A stretch of 38,016 bases of DNA from an uncultured Clostridia bacterium (GTDB lineage Bacteria; Bacillota; Clostridia; TANB77; CAG-508). This document shows positions 1 to 7,926 of the stretch, piece by piece. The stretch is taken from contig CANPZT010000002.1 in assembly GCA_947589135.1 (NCBI GenBank), positions 1 to 38,016 of the forward strand. Reading direction: 5' to 3'. Each line of letters starts with the position of its first letter. The stretch's first letter is position 1. Made by a program: the position numbers and the translations under genes. A model generated the notes under the pieces. It saw only the letters and a list, made by a program, of their open reading frames with translations, was not told where the DNA came from and did no database searches.

Positions 1-1
1 G

Positions 2-422
2 GAACTAGTAAAGGACGGTTGGGCAAGTATATATTATGGAATATTATTAAAGGCTAATATAATAATAAGTGGAGCACCACAATATTATATAGGTAATTAC
101 CTAAACACAAACGAATACCATAAAAAAATATTAAATTCAATTGTAAACGAAGAAAAAGGGGGGGGTGGGGTGTAAAATATTAAATGATAAATTACCTAAA
201 ATAATCCGTGAAAAAGATATAAGCAATATTAAATTTATAATTCATTACTCTAAAAAAGAACATACATACCAAGAACATATAAAATACTTATTAAAAGATT
301 TAAACGAAAAAAATGCTAATATAAATGAAGATATATCAGAATATTCAGATCACAACGAAGTAGGAAAATATTTTAAAATATTATTAGTAAACATATTTGA
401 TAAAAAAGGAGACCAATTATGA
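2..422 (+). CDS. C-terminal part of XcbB/CpsF-like capsule biosynthesis protein, split at a G tract
   Basis: The 5' end lies outside the window. The first frame (2-175) reads VKDGWASIYYG and SGAPQYYIGNYL, resembling the nucleophile-elbow region of alpha/beta-hydrolase-like capsule proteins (XcbB/CpsF or O-acetyltransferase type). It stops at TAA 173-175 just after a run of eight G. The frame beginning around 165 continues naturally with LPKIIREKDISNIKFIIHYS and ends at 422. Its TGA overlaps the wecB start (ATGA), as expected for a real operon gene. The two frames join if the tract were G7 (or G10). I therefore read this as one gene that is out of frame here, either by phase variation or by homopolymer sequencing error. 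The family assignment rests on recalled resemblance and is moderate; the link to capsule is supported by wecB next door. Confidence 0.5.
158..170 (+). repeat. G8-T-G4 homopolymer tract inside a coding gene
   Basis: Eight consecutive G (158-165), then T, then four G. In an A+T-rich genome this is exceptional. It sits exactly at the frame break of the capsule-type gene. Loss of one G would restore the fusion. This is the usual anatomy of a slipped-strand contingency locus. Confidence 0.75.
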
Positions 423-1507
423 AAAAAATTATGTTAGTTTTTGGTACAAGACCAGAAGCAATAAAAATGTGCCCTGTTGTAAAAGAATTAAAAACAAGAA
501 ATAATATAGAAACTATAGTATGTGTTACTGGACAACACAGAGAAATGTTAAAACAAGTACTTGATTGTTTCGGAGTAATACCAGATTATAACCTAGATAT
601 AATGCAAGATAAACAAACTTTATTTGATATTACTACAAATATTATATCTAAAATAAAACCTGTATTAGAAAATGAGAGACCAGATGTTATTTTAGTACAT
701 GGAGATACTACTACAACTTTTGTTACATCACTTTGTGCATTTTATATGCAAATTCCAGTGGGACATGTAGAGGCAGGTTTACGTACATATAATATATATT
801 CTCCATATCCTGAAGAGTTTAATAGACAAGCAACTAGTATTATTGCAAAGTATAATTTTGCACCTACCGAAAAATCAAAACAAAATCTAATAAAAGAAGG
901 AAAAAATCCATCTAGTATATATGTAACAGGGAATACTGCCATTGATGCATTAAAAACAACAGTTATAAAAAATTATAATCATCCTATTTTTGAATGGGTA
1001 GGCAAAGATAAATTAATTATACTTACAGCTCATAGGAGAGAAAACTTAGGACAACCATTAAAAAATATGTTTAGAGCAATAAAAAGAATAGTAGATGAAT
1101 ACGAGGACATAAAAGTTGTATATCCAATACATAAAAACCCAATTGTAAGAGAAACAGCAAGCGAAATATTTGGACAGACAGATAGAGTGAAGTTGATAGA
1201 ACCACTTGATGTATTAGATTTTCATAATTTTTTAAATAAATCTTATCTTATATTAACAGATAGTGGTGGAATTCAAGAAGAAGCACCATCTTTAGGAAAA
1301 CCAGTATTAGTTATGAGAGATACAACTGAAAGGCCAGAGGGTATAAAGGCAGGAACTTTAAAATTAGTTGGAACTGAAGAAAATAATGTATATACTAGTA
1401 TAAAATTACTACTTGATAATAAAGAGGAATATGAAAAAATGAGTAAAGCATCAAATCCATATGGAGATGGCTTTGCTTCAAAAAGAATAGTGGATATTTT
1501 AGAATAG
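419..1507 (+). CDS. wecB: UDP-N-acetylglucosamine 2-epimerase (non-hydrolysing)
   Basis: The 362-aa length is normal for the family. It interconverts UDP-GlcNAc and UDP-ManNAc in the cytoplasm, supplying ManNAc units for capsule or teichoic-type polymers. Visible family motifs are FGTRPEAIKM at the N terminus, HGDTTTTF, HVEAGLRTYN, PEEFNRQ, TAHRRENLGQPL, and the C-terminal UDP-binding stretch TDSGGIQEEAPSLGKPVL followed by RDTTERPEG. The Asp, two Glu and His residues known to be catalytic in this family fall inside these motifs. The start ATG overlaps the stop of the preceding gene by 4 nt and a GGAGA lies just upstream, so the genes are translationally coupled. No frameshift is present. A capsule role is inferred from the neighbour. 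Confidence 0.93.
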   Translation: MKKIMLVFGTRPEAIKMCPVVKELKTRNNIETIVCVTGQHREMLKQVLDCFGVIPDYNLDIMQDKQTLFDITTNIISKIKPVLENERPDVILVHGDTTTTFVTSLCAFYMQIPVGHVEAGLRTYNIYSPYPEEFNRQATSIIAKYNFAPTEKSKQNLIKEGKNPSSIYVTGNTAIDALKTTVIKNYNHPIFEWVGKDKLIILTAHRRENLGQPLKNMFRAIKRIVDEYEDIKVVYPIHKNPIVRETASEIFGQTDRVKLIEPLDVLDFHNFLNKSYLILTDSGGIQEEAPSLGKPVLVMRDTTERPEGIKAGTLKLVGTEENNVYTSIKLLLDNKEEYEKMSKASNPYGDGFASKRIVDILE

Positions 1508-1550
1508 ATAAATTTTTATGAAAATGATTAAGGATAAAGGAAAAAGTAAA

Positions 1551-1979
1551 ATGAGTATTTTATATATAGAAACAAATCTATATTTTCATAAAGACATTGA
1601 ATGGACCTGGTATGTAGATAATGAAAAAATAATAAATATATGGCATAAACACAAAGAAAAATGTAATAAATTAATTGTTATTGCACCATATGAAAAAAGT
1701 CTATGTATAAAAGATCAAAAGGATCTAATAAAAGTTGGAAATGTACATATATTAAAAGACAAAGGTATTGAACTAAATGAGTTTAAAGATGTATTTGATT
1801 ATGAAACAAATACCATTGATAAAAAAGCAAAAAATGATATTATATTCTTAATTGAAAGAAATATATGTAGATCAGATATAGAACTAATAGTCATAAATTC
1901 TGAAGATACCTTTTATAAACAAATTGCTATAGATTTATGTACTAAGCATAATAAAAAATACATATTAGAAAATAACTAG
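1551..1979 (+). CDS. hypothetical protein after wecB
   Basis: I do not recognise this protein. It is about 142 aa from the ATG at 1551 (MSILYIETN), which has an AAAGG stretch upstream. The earlier in-frame ATG at 1518 has no visible ribosome binding site. The sequence is soluble-looking, with alternating hydrophobic strands (LIVIAPYEKS, IIFLIERNI, IELIVINSE) suggesting an alpha/beta fold, and no signal peptide or membrane segment. It follows wecB by a short gap and precedes a terminator, so it is probably the last gene of the capsule-type operon. Confidence 0.6.
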   Translation: MSILYIETNLYFHKDIEWTWYVDNEKIINIWHKHKEKCNKLIVIAPYEKSLCIKDQKDLIKVGNVHILKDKGIELNEFKDVFDYETNTIDKKAKNDIIFLIERNICRSDIELIVINSEDTFYKQIAIDLCTKHNKKYILENN

Positions 1980-1999
1980 ATAATAGTTTAAATATATTA

Positions 2000-2046
2000 A
2001 AATCATAAATGTTCTAATTTTGAGAAGGTTTATGATTTTTTTTTAT
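2000..2046 (+). terminator. terminator of the wecB operon
   Basis: A 10-bp perfect stem (2000-2009 with 2029-2038) is followed by a long T run (2036-2044). It ends plus-strand transcription before the convergent ICE operon. Confidence 0.85.
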
Positions 2047-2082
2047 AAAAAAAGAGAGCAGACACAACCTAGTGCATCTGCT
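2047..2082 (-). terminator. terminator of the minus-strand ICE operon
   Basis: On the minus strand AGCAGA (2082-2077) pairs with TCTGCT (2062-2057), followed by CTC and a T7 run. It lies just beyond the last minus-strand gene and is convergent with the wecB terminator. Confidence 0.7.
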
Positions 2083-2152
2083 AAGATTTAGTAATCATAT
2101 AAATATATGAATTTATTTATATTAACATATATATCACTAACTATTGATAAAA

Positions 2153-2653
2153 TCAAGTATTTTCTTCATCTTCATCATCATTATTTAAAACTTCTAATCC
2201 TGGATATGCTGTATATAAAAATGGAATATCACAATTTATATTTTTTAACTCTCCCCCATCTGGAAATGCTAAAATTAACCTATCAGCTTTAGGGAGTGAT
2301 AGGGGATAGGAATTAACTAGTTTTACAATTCCCTTTTCGTTTTCTTTATCTGCTACAATTATGTGATATAGCAAGTTTTCATTTGTTAAAAAAGTAATAA
2401 ATATAGGCTCATAGCCTTGATGAAAATTAACATATCTACCTTTATATTTACACAAAATATCTAATGCTGTTAGCATTTTTTCATTGATTCTTTTAGTATT
2501 ATGAACAAAAATATCACCTTTTTTACTTACCATATTACTTGCTAAAATGTTTTTAAAATTATTATTTTTATCATCATATAATATTTGTAATTGTTCTATT
2601 CTTGCACATCCAAAATCTTGTAAAAAATTGATTACTTTTATTTTATCTACCAT
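2153..2653 (-). CDS. ICE-encoded hypothetical protein with winged-helix-like N terminus
   Basis: This 166-aa protein has AAGGAGG 7-8 nt before the ATG. The first ~45 residues (FLQDFGCARIEQLQILY) resemble the helix-turn-helix start of replication-relaxation-type proteins, and the tail is very acidic (NNDDEDEEN). The middle has beta-rich stretches (PIFITFLTN, YHIIVADKE) reminiscent of the C-terminal half of Replic_Relax-like proteins. It is the last gene of the minus-strand operon, directly after the S1-domain gene. Function unknown; a DNA-binding accessory role is only an inference. Confidence 0.6.
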   Translation of the reverse strand: MVDKIKVINFLQDFGCARIEQLQILYDDKNNNFKNILASNMVSKKGDIFVHNTKRINEKMLTALDILCKYKGRYVNFHQGYEPIFITFLTNENLLYHIIVADKENEKGIVKLVNSYPLSLPKADRLILAFPDGGELKNINCDIPFLYTAYPGLEVLNNDDEDEENT

Positions 2654-2666
2654 AGGAATCCTCCTT

Positions 2667-3461
2667 TTATATTATTCTCATCAGATAACCATACAACATT
2701 TTCTTTTCTTGCTTAATTTCTGTTATTCTTATCAACACATTGTCAAGAAAATGTGGATAATTATTAAATCTTGCTGGAACTCTTACCAAGCAAGTTATAT
2801 TTGTTACATCTAATTGGACTACTACCCCACTATTTGCTTTTGGAAAAGCAATAACTTTTCCTGTGTATTCTCCACCTTCAGTAATATATTTTCTTATATT
2901 TTTAAATGGATTTGGAATAAGGTCTTTTGCACTTAATACAAATATATTTTTTTGAATATCTAGTTCCTTAATTCTTACCTTAAGGTATTCACCTGGAGAA
3001 TATAAATCTTTACAATTTAGAATGTAAGTATGCTGCAGGTTATTAGCTTTAATTATAACCTCTTTTCCAAATAGATCTACTACAATATGTTTAATACCTG
3101 CAGATAATATTCTTACCTTTACAATATCATTGACTTTCAATTTAGGTAATTCAATCTTTGATCGTAATTCCATAGCATCTTTTCTACTAGCTATAGCTAT
3201 ATTTGAGATTGTATCTATTTCCATTACAATAAAATCAATTTCTGCTCCTAGCATTCCTCTAATCATAGATTTGTTTATCTTTGATATTCCTAAATGAGTA
3301 CTAGGAATAAGTATTTTTATATCTTCGTACCATACAATAGCACAAGAAATATTTTCTCCTTTTAATTTGTAGTATTCATCTTCTATTCCCGAGATCCTAC
3401 CTGTTAAAATTCTCTTTTCTTCTTTGCTTCGCATAAGTTCCTTTAATGCTAATTCTTTCAA
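2667..3461 (-). CDS. S1/OB-fold RNA-binding-like protein of the ICE
   Basis: This 264-aa protein starts at TTG with GGGGGTGAG upstream. It contains several OB-fold (S1-like) stretches: a degenerate one at ~18-90 (ILTGRISGIE, IKILIPSTHLG, GAEIDFIVMEID, IAIASRKDAME), a second at ~105-180 (LKVNDIVKVRILSAG, GKEVIIKANNLQ, GEYLKVRIKELD, IFVLSAKDL), and a third at ~200-264 (GGEYTGKVIAFP, CLVRVPARF). Such S1-like proteins occur in conjugative elements of Clostridia. Its substrate is unknown. As the only clearly ribosome- or RNA-related protein in the element it is a candidate partner for the frameshifting described here, but nothing in the sequence proves that. Confidence 0.65.
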   Translation of the reverse strand: MKELALKELMRSKEEKRILTGRISGIEDEYYKLKGENISCAIVWYEDIKILIPSTHLGISKINKSMIRGMLGAEIDFIVMEIDTISNIAIASRKDAMELRSKIELPKLKVNDIVKVRILSAGIKHIVVDLFGKEVIIKANNLQHTYILNCKDLYSPGEYLKVRIKELDIQKNIFVLSAKDLIPNPFKNIRKYITEGGEYTGKVIAFPKANSGVVVQLDVTNITCLVRVPARFNNYPHFLDNVLIRITEIKQEKKMLYGYLMRII

Positions 3462-3477
3462 TATCTCACCCCCAACT

Positions 3478-3508
3478 AAAAAAGCACTTACTTTTTTAAG
3501 TAAATGCT
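3478..3508 (-). terminator. hairpin with T run between vanZ-like and S1-like genes
   Basis: Minus-strand stem GCATTTACTT / AAGTAAGTGC (one G-U pair) with a short A-rich loop, followed by TTTTTTAG and then the ribosome binding site of the S1-like gene. Probably an intra-operon terminator or attenuator. Confidence 0.6.
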
Positions 3509-3534
3509 AGTGTTTTTTTAAAATAACATGTAAT

Positions 3535-4035
3535 TTATACAGTACAATTAATTAATGCTAATAAAAAGAAAATTATCATAATAACTGTTATTATTGTTGC
3601 TATTATTTTTATAATTCTATCTAGTCTATCATTGTTTTTAAAAATCTTACAGAATAATACATATAAATATAGGCCTAATATAGCTCCTGTTGTATTTGTA
3701 ATTAAATCTGTTATATCGCATAATCCAATTTTTAAAATATATTGACTCAATTCAAATATAAGGCTAACTGCAAATCCACTTATAATTATTGCTTTATTGT
3801 CAATTTTAAGCATCTTTAGATATAAACCTAATGGCATAAATATCAATACATTTAAGAATGTTCCCATTAAAGGGAAATAACTATTTTCATAATAAAATGG
3901 AACAAGGTGTATATGTACTATTTTATAAGGTGATGGTATAGAAAATTCAAGTTTAAATAATATTATCCAAGTTAAAAGTACGATGTAAACTATTAATAAA
4001 GACTTAAGCCATATATTAGTTTTTTCTTTTTCCAC
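3535..4035 (-). CDS. VanZ-like membrane protein
   Basis: VanZ-family membrane protein of about 166 aa. Family features are the N-terminal membrane segment, FMPLGLYL in the middle, FELSQYILKIG, and the DITDLITNTTGAILG motif followed by a last membrane helix. VanZ proteins confer low-level teicoplanin resistance in some elements, but most relatives have no known role. The start is the GTG at 4035: AGGAGG lies 7 nt upstream, whereas the ATG at 4053 overlaps that site. It follows virD4 in the operon and is cargo-like. It contains no in-frame CGG. Confidence 0.8.
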   Translation of the reverse strand: MEKEKTNIWLKSLLIVYIVLLTWIILFKLEFSIPSPYKIVHIHLVPFYYENSYFPLMGTFLNVLIFMPLGLYLKMLKIDNKAIIISGFAVSLIFELSQYILKIGLCDITDLITNTTGAILGLYLYVLFCKIFKNNDRLDRIIKIIATIITVIMIIFFLLALINCTV

Positions 4036-4082
4036 TATATTTCCTCCTACCATTACTTGCTAAAACAAATTATAACATACAT

Positions 4083-5825
4083 TTAAAAATTATTCCACCC
4101 TAATTTTTCCTTCTTTTTAGGTGGCTTTTCCATATCTTTTTTCTTTACTGGTACTTTATCACTAACATTTTTTACCCATTTAGGATTATAGTCTGATATT
4201 GAACTATCTTTTAGTTTTTTTGCAAGTGGATGATCTTTATATATAATTTTATCTAATAATAATGGTTTATTTCCTCTTAAATTTACAAGTAATTTTGTTG
4301 AAGGTAGTCTCAATATCTCATCTACATTTAGTAGATTTCTTTTCAATGTTGATATATTTTTTTGTCCGTATTCTTCAATATCACCTTCTAGGGAATTTGA
4401 CTTTCTTATAGAAGTAGTCTCTACCGTTGATACACCTATTAAATCGCAGAAATATTTAGCACTTAAAACATCGGTTACACCGTAAGTCAAGTCTTGTATC
4501 ACAATTCCCTATTATTTCATCTGATAGACCATTTGGATATCTGTTTTGTATTTGACCTATATTTTGAAAAATTGGAATTATTGCAAGAGATCTACTTCTA
4601 ACAGTACTGATTTTCTTGTTAAAATCAACAATAGCATTTGGCCCGTAAATTTGCAAATTCATCTAGTAAGAAAAATACTTCATTCTCACACTTTCCATCA
4701 GGCCTTGAATCTGCATAGCGAACTAATTTAATAAACAAAAATGTATAAAAAAGTGATGCCAAAAAATCTGCTGTTGATTCCATATCACTAGTAATAGTAT
4801 AGTAGATACATGGCTGCTTACCAGGGAGTGTTAAATCAATGTCTGTTTCAGATGTTAGTTTTTGCAAGTCTTCATTCTGGAACATTTGTAGTCTAGTACC
4901 TAAACCAGTTATAACACTTGCTTTTATAGTATCAGAACCACTTGCAAATATGTTGTATGACATACGAGCTGGGCTATCAGGTGGCATCTTTTTGAACATA
5001 TTATCAATTTCTCCAATATCACCATTTGCGATATATTTATAGGCATTAGTAAGATTATTTTTATCAGATATTGTTTCTAAAAAATAGAATTCAAATGCTT
5101 TCAAAAGATTTTCTTCAGCTCTTGGCCAAAATTCATCTCCACTTTTGCCATGTCTTTGAGTGTTAGAAATAATTACATTAGCACTTGTTTGAACATCAGT
5201 TATATTCTCGTTTTCTTGCAATGGATTCCATCTATCACTATGCCTCATATCTTTCAAATTTAATACTTTTACAACATAGCCACAACTCTTAAAGTAGCTT
5301 GATGTTTTCCTATAAATCTCACCGTTTAGGATCTGTTACAATAATTGATTTTTTATATTTTGAAAGTTCCAATAAATTTGTTAATAAGAATCCTATTGTT
5401 TTCATGCTTCCAGAACTACCAAAAACACAAATATTTTTATTAAAATAACTTTCAAACGGTAATCTTACAATTTTATTATTATATTTTCCTAATATAATAC
5501 CAGGTTTATCAAAGGATAAAACACTTGTTATCTCATCTTCAGACATCCAATTTGCTGTTCCATATGTTCCATCTTCTGTTTTAAAATTAATGCCTTTATT
5601 TTCGTTTTCTTTTTTGAATAGGACAAGTAATATATCTAATATAATAAAAATCGAAATAAGGGCAATTATGAAGCAAATAAGAATATATAAATTATTAGTT
5701 AGAATAATATTTTTTCCAAAACATTGACTTAAGATTTTAAAATAATTTTTTACATTAAAATCTATAATTATATTTAAGATAAAACAAAAAAATAAAAATA
5801 TGGCAAAACATATTTTTTTAATCAT
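4083..5825 (-). CDS. virD4: VirD4/TcpA-type coupling protein, requires three +1 frameshifts
   Basis: The coupling ATPase brings DNA to the mating pore at the membrane. The N terminus has two membrane helices, then VFGSSGSMKT (Walker A; the Met form is common in Clostridia), TDPKGE, and the Walker B FFLLDEFANLG. FNKKISTVRSRSLAI and GNCDTRL follow, then the C-terminal region GVTDVLSAKYF. A normal three-frame reading gives three fragments ending at an in-frame CGG. Skipping the C of each CGG (extra bases at plus 5324, 4644 and 4482) gives one protein of about 580 aa with all motifs in order. The ATG at 5825 overlaps the upstream stop (ATGATTAA), so I prefer it to the TTG at 5846. A decayed gene is possible, but three identical insertions make that unlikely. 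Confidence 0.88.
4480..4482 (-). other. CGG +1 frameshift site, virD4 site 3
   Basis: Minus-strand reading ...CTT GAC TTA [C] GGT GTA ACC GAT. Without the skip the frame ends in unrelated cysteine-rich residues (RCNRCFKC). With it, the sequence continues as GVTDVLSAKYF, the normal VirD4 continuation after GNCDTRL. Confidence 0.85.
4642..4644 (-). other. CGG +1 frameshift site, virD4 site 2
   Basis: Minus-strand GCA AAT TTA [C] GGG CCA AAT GCT. It lies inside the Walker B region DEFANLG. Without the skip the frame stops a few codons later. Confidence 0.87.
5322..5324 (-). other. CGG +1 frameshift site, virD4 site 1
   Basis: Minus-strand GAT CCT AAA [C] GGT GAG ATT TAT. It lies inside the conserved VirD4 TDPKGE motif. 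Read in the zero frame, the codon after CGG is TGA, so an unshifted ribosome terminates at once. Confidence 0.9.
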
Positions 5826-6729
5826 AGATATTTCGTTCTTTATCAATATATTCTTCCAAGTCTATAATAGTGTAATTACAATTTGGAAGTTCTTTTCTTA
5901 TTTGTTCTTCTATTTCTTTGCTGCAAATAATATCAGCATTTTTATTCTTGTTTTCTCTTAAAAAATATTTAATCTTTGTTATTTTTTCAGTATCAATAAA
6001 GTAAAAATTTGCAATATATTTACTCTTATTGTCTGTATAATCACAAAAGTTATATTCACTTAAAAATACTTTGTTTTTATATATTTTTTGTATTAATTCA
6101 GACCAATTTATACTATGTAGGTATTTTAGTTTTTCTCTATTAGTATTTGTGTCTTCTATTATCAACACTTTATTCATTCCAAAAGAAAAATCATTAATAT
6201 TTATCCTGTTTATATCATTAACCAATACAATGATATTTCTATATTTTTTTTCTTTCTGTATATCATATATGACAGATGTTACATATCTATTATCGTGTTC
6301 TTTGGATATGTGATAAGCTAAATAATCAATTCCATTTATCTCTAGCACTCCTATAAATCTTCTTGCTTTTATTGTAAACATTTCTTTATCTTTCAAACAA
6401 AAGGAAGGAGTAAATTTTATTGTACTTGCTTTATTAAAAAAAGCACCTAATCCACTTATATATAACAATCTTGAATAGTATTTTTGATTTCTATTTACTT
6501 TATTATATTTGAAATTAAATAGTTTAGTATATTCTATACCTAACTCATCTAATATAAGAGTTTGCTTAGTCCTTCTTAAATATTTCTTTTTTATTAAACT
6601 TGTAATTCTTTTTCTATAATATTTTTGTGTACTAAAGAAATACTTTGCATCATTTACATTTAAATACTGATATTTAGCTATAAATTTTATTAAAGATATT
6701 TCTTCATTGCCATTTGGAAAATAATTCAA
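5818..6729 (-). CDS. replication-relaxation (Replic_Relax) family protein
   Basis: About 303 aa. The N-terminal ~80 residues form a winged-helix-like region (FIAKYQYLNVNDAKYFF, then RRTKQTLILDELGIEYTKLF). A beta-rich middle follows (FIGVLEINGIDYLAYHIS, NIIVLVNDINR) and ends in an alpha/beta nuclease-like tail. Proteins of this family commonly precede virD4 in Gram-positive plasmids and ICEs, as here. Their exact role is not settled; DNA binding at oriT or ori is the usual guess. The start is TTG at 6729, preceded by GGAGGTGA. The GTG at 6744 would place the Shine-Dalgarno inside the gene. The stop overlaps the virD4 ATG by 8 nt. Confidence 0.7.
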   Translation of the reverse strand: MNYFPNGNEEISLIKFIAKYQYLNVNDAKYFFSTQKYYRKRITSLIKKKYLRRTKQTLILDELGIEYTKLFNFKYNKVNRNQKYYSRLLYISGLGAFFNKASTIKFTPSFCLKDKEMFTIKARRFIGVLEINGIDYLAYHISKEHDNRYVTSVIYDIQKEKKYRNIIVLVNDINRININDFSFGMNKVLIIEDTNTNREKLKYLHSINWSELIQKIYKNKVFLSEYNFCDYTDNKSKYIANFYFIDTEKITKIKYFLRENKNKNADIICSKEIEEQIRKELPNCNYTIIDLEEYIDKERNIYD

Positions 6730-6778
6730 AAAAATCACCTCCACATCAATTTTAAAATTAAACTTAAGTAGAACTTTC

Positions 6779-6815
6779 GTAGGATATTCGACAGCTTTTG
6801 CAGTCGACTACCTAC
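6779..6815. other. imperfect inverted repeat, candidate oriT or operator
   Basis: Arms 6779-6792 and 6803-6815 (GTAGG..TCGAC against GTCGA..CCTAC) pair except for one bulge and one mismatch, with a 10-nt loop. They lie in the 180-bp gap before the Replic_Relax and virD4 genes. The region is less A+T-rich than its surroundings (CGCG and GTCGAC words). Position and shape fit an oriT, but no nic-site consensus is recognised. Confidence 0.4.
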
Positions 6816-6923
6816 TACCACGCGTTAAAATGGAGCATAAAAACTTTAAAACCTTTGGTGTTAACTACTTTGCTTTTTTCTATACCTGTCGCAAAATTTT
6901 TTTTATAAATCTTTCAAAATTCC

Positions 6924-7517
6924 CTACTTTTTTGTACTGTAATTTTCTAAAAATTCATTAACATTTTTGCTATCAAAAACATAAATTTCTGTGTGAGGAA
7001 TTTCTGAATATTCACCTCTTGCACAATAAAACATTTTTGTCATATTATCATCTTTGATAACATTGGATAAAATTAATGCATCAGCTATCGGTTTTATAAA
7101 TTTATTATCAATATCCCAACCTAGTATCTTATCAAATACTTTTATATATATAAACACCTCTTTATTAAATAATCCTGCAAAATCCTTTGTTATCTCTGCA
7201 ATATTCAATAAAATTCTTTTATAAGTATGTGTTTTTAAATTTTTATATGATGGCATTACTTCAGGAACATATATTTTTAATATATCATCCTTTAATTCAG
7301 CCTTATATTCATTATCAATAGTTTTTATTTTTTCATATTCAAATTCTACATCTTTATTATATAATTTTATTTCAGCTAGTATGTTATATCTAGTCTTTTC
7401 TAAGTTACGCAAAAAATTCTCTATTTGAAAATCTGTCAAACTTGAATTTTGTAGAATTGAATTTATGCTTTTTTCCAATGTATTTAATTCTTTTTTTAAT
7501 TTTTCATTTATAATCAT
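6924..7517 (-). CDS. RusA-like Holliday junction resolvase-type protein
   Basis: 197 aa. The N-terminal ~60 residues are helical and coiled-coil-like (LKKELNTLEKSINSILQ). The rest fits the RusA fold: LKTHTYKRILLNIAEIT, then FIYIKVFDKILGWDIDNKFIKPIADALI and VIKDDNMTKMF. The D-x-DN..KP..DAL and KDD pattern matches the RusA acidic catalytic and metal-binding residues. RusA enzymes resolve branched DNA in the cytoplasm; an element would use one in replication or recombination. The RBS is AGAGAGGA, directly after a hairpin with a CCTTCA loop. The N-terminal extension is unusual for RusA. Confidence 0.65.
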   Translation of the reverse strand: MIINEKLKKELNTLEKSINSILQNSSLTDFQIENFLRNLEKTRYNILAEIKLYNKDVEFEYEKIKTIDNEYKAELKDDILKIYVPEVMPSYKNLKTHTYKRILLNIAEITKDFAGLFNKEVFIYIKVFDKILGWDIDNKFIKPIADALILSNVIKDDNMTKMFYCARGEYSEIPHTEIYVFDSKNVNEFLENYSTKK

Positions 7518-7531
7518 TTAAAAGTCCTCTC

Positions 7532-7559
7532 TTTAAAAGATTTGAAGGGCCTTTAAGAA
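7532..7559 (-). promoter_or_regulatory. hairpin with CCCTTCAAAT loop abutting the RBS of the RusA-like gene
   Basis: An imperfect stem (7532-7540 with 7551-7559) encloses the minus-strand loop CCCTTCAAAT and ends directly at the AGAGAGGA ribosome binding site. The same loop word occurs before spoVG and virB2. Confidence 0.5.
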
Positions 7560-7574
7560 AGGAAACTCTTTTTA

Positions 7575-7865
7575 TTATTCTTCTTCGCTTTCAGAATTTT
7601 CAATAAATTCATCATAAGCTTTAAAAATTGTTTCTGTTAATTCATTTCTTATATTTGTATTTAATGGATGACATACATCTCTATAAGATTTTCTTTTTTC
7701 ATTTACTAATAATCTTGATGGCATTGAAATAAATCTGCCTGATTTCTCCGTTTCTAATAATGTGATTCCTCTAATAATAAAAATATTGTCTAAAATAACG
7801 TTTGCATAGGCCAATACTGGTCCTCTCTTTTTTGCTTTAAAAATTCTAATATTTGTAATTTCCAT
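7575..7865 (-). CDS. spoVG: SpoVG family nucleic-acid-binding regulator
   Basis: At 96 aa this is the standard SpoVG length. Family features are the start MEITNIRIFKAKK, a strand LAYANVILDNIFIIRGI, SGRFISMPSRLL and RDVCHPLNTNIRNELTETIF. In Firmicutes SpoVG affects sporulation, capsule and virulence genes and binds DNA and RNA. ICE-borne copies are common next to transfer genes, probably as regulators. ATAGGAGGA lies at normal spacing, directly abutting a 9-bp hairpin. The C terminus is acidic (ENSESEEE). Confidence 0.9.
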   Translation of the reverse strand: MEITNIRIFKAKKRGPVLAYANVILDNIFIIRGITLLETEKSGRFISMPSRLLVNEKRKSYRDVCHPLNTNIRNELTETIFKAYDEFIENSESEEE

Positions 7866-7879
7866 AATAAAAATCCTCC

Positions 7880-7909
7880 TATAAATTTATTTTGAAGGAC
7901 AAATTTATA
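7880..7909 (-). promoter_or_regulatory. perfect hairpin with GTCCTTCAAAAT loop abutting the spoVG RBS
   Basis: A 9-bp perfect stem (7880-7888 with 7901-7909) with a 12-nt loop; AGGAGG follows immediately on the minus strand. It could sequester or present the RBS or bind a regulator. Confidence 0.55.
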
Positions 7910-7926
7910 AAGGATATTATATTATT

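Noticed and set aside
4083..5846. virD4 as a pseudogene of a decaying element
   Set aside because: All catalytic motifs are kept, no substitution or deletion damage is seen, and the same single-base pattern explains each break.
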